A DNA stretch of 5,975 nt from an uncultured Lentisphaeria bacterium (GTDB taxonomy: Bacteria; Verrucomicrobiota; Lentisphaeria; Victivallales; UBA1829). The notes beneath the pieces were generated by a model that was not told the origin of the DNA, made no database searches, and saw only the letters and a list, made by a program, of their open reading frames with translations. This document shows, one piece after another, positions 5,896 to 5,975 of the stretch. The stretch covers positions 1-5,975 of the forward strand of contig CAJMAW010000166.1 of NCBI GenBank assembly GCA_905211485.1, given 5' to 3'. Position 1 is the first letter of the stretch, and every line of letters begins with the position of its first letter. The translations under genes and the position numbers were made by a program.

Positions 5896-5908
5896 AACGG
5901 GCCTGTGG

Positions 5909-5944
5909 AAAAGCATGAGGGCGAGGAGCCTTCATGCTTTTTTT
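5909..5944 (+). terminator. Rho-independent terminator of fucI
   Basis: Starting 13 nt after the stop codon, AAAAGCATGA (5909-5918) pairs with TCATGCTTTT (5932-5941); inside, a G-U wobble and three G-C pairs extend the stem to 14 bp around the five-base loop GAGGA (5923-5927). Seven T's (5938-5944) form the U-tract, followed by a very AT-rich stretch with a nine-T run at 5959-5967. The left side has only four A's, so it acts mainly on rightward transcripts. Confidence 0.93.
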
Positions 5945-5975
5945 ATTTATTTATTTTATTTTTTTTTGCCTCCGG

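Noticed and set aside
4891..5916. A 341-codon open frame on the - strand inside fucI
   Set aside because: It lies opposite highly conserved FucI sequence and shows no recognisable domain; it is a shadow of fucI codon use.

Overview
The window holds four genes on about 6 kb of moderately GC-rich bacterial DNA. Two genes point left as one operon, and two point right. Going along the + strand they are: a Gfo/Idh/MocA-family NAD(P)-dependent sugar oxidoreductase (230-1375, -); a sugar phosphate isomerase/epimerase-like TIM-barrel protein (1427-2227, -); a transcriptional regulator with a GntR DNA-binding domain fused to a LacI-type sugar-binding domain (2559-3806, +); and L-fucose isomerase, FucI (4132-5895, +). 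FucI is the only gene whose exact enzyme I can name with high confidence.

Organism (inference): the mix of a GntR-LacI chimeric regulator, a paired Gfo/Idh oxidoreductase and TIM-barrel epimerase, and a stand-alone fucose isomerase fits a carbohydrate-specialised bacterium of the PVC group, for example Lentisphaerota/Victivallales, which carry many such genes for mucin or algal sugars. No rRNA or other marker is present, so this is only a leaning.

Layout: 1-229 has a pyrimidine-rich stretch and a strong hairpin that probably ends the leftward operon. The leftward operon (epimerase first, oxidoreductase second, 51 nt apart) has a good sigma70-like promoter inside the 331-nt divergent gap 2228-2558, with an inverted repeat just past the -10 box that looks like an operator. 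The regulator has a weaker candidate promoter in the same gap. The 325-nt gap before fucI (3807-4131) holds a 98-nt nearly pure pyrimidine tract, a candidate promoter, a short inverted repeat over its -10 box, and a 28-bp near-perfect palindrome at the expected transcription start. fucI ends in a textbook rho-independent terminator, so it is probably transcribed alone.

How it may work together (inference): the regulator probably senses a sugar or sugar phosphate and represses fucI through the palindrome, and perhaps the divergent operon too. FucI converts L-fucose to L-fuculose (or D-arabinose to D-ribulose). The oxidoreductase/epimerase pair resembles in family make-up the YcjS/YcjR type of pair, which oxidises and epimerises glycosides through 3-keto intermediates, so the locus may handle a fucose- or arabinose-containing glycoside. 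No kinase, aldolase, transporter or glycoside hydrolase is in the window. I found no mobile element, CRISPR array, tRNA or rRNA, and nothing that amounts to a clearly new system; the most notable unexplained elements are the operator-like palindromes and the pyrimidine tracts.
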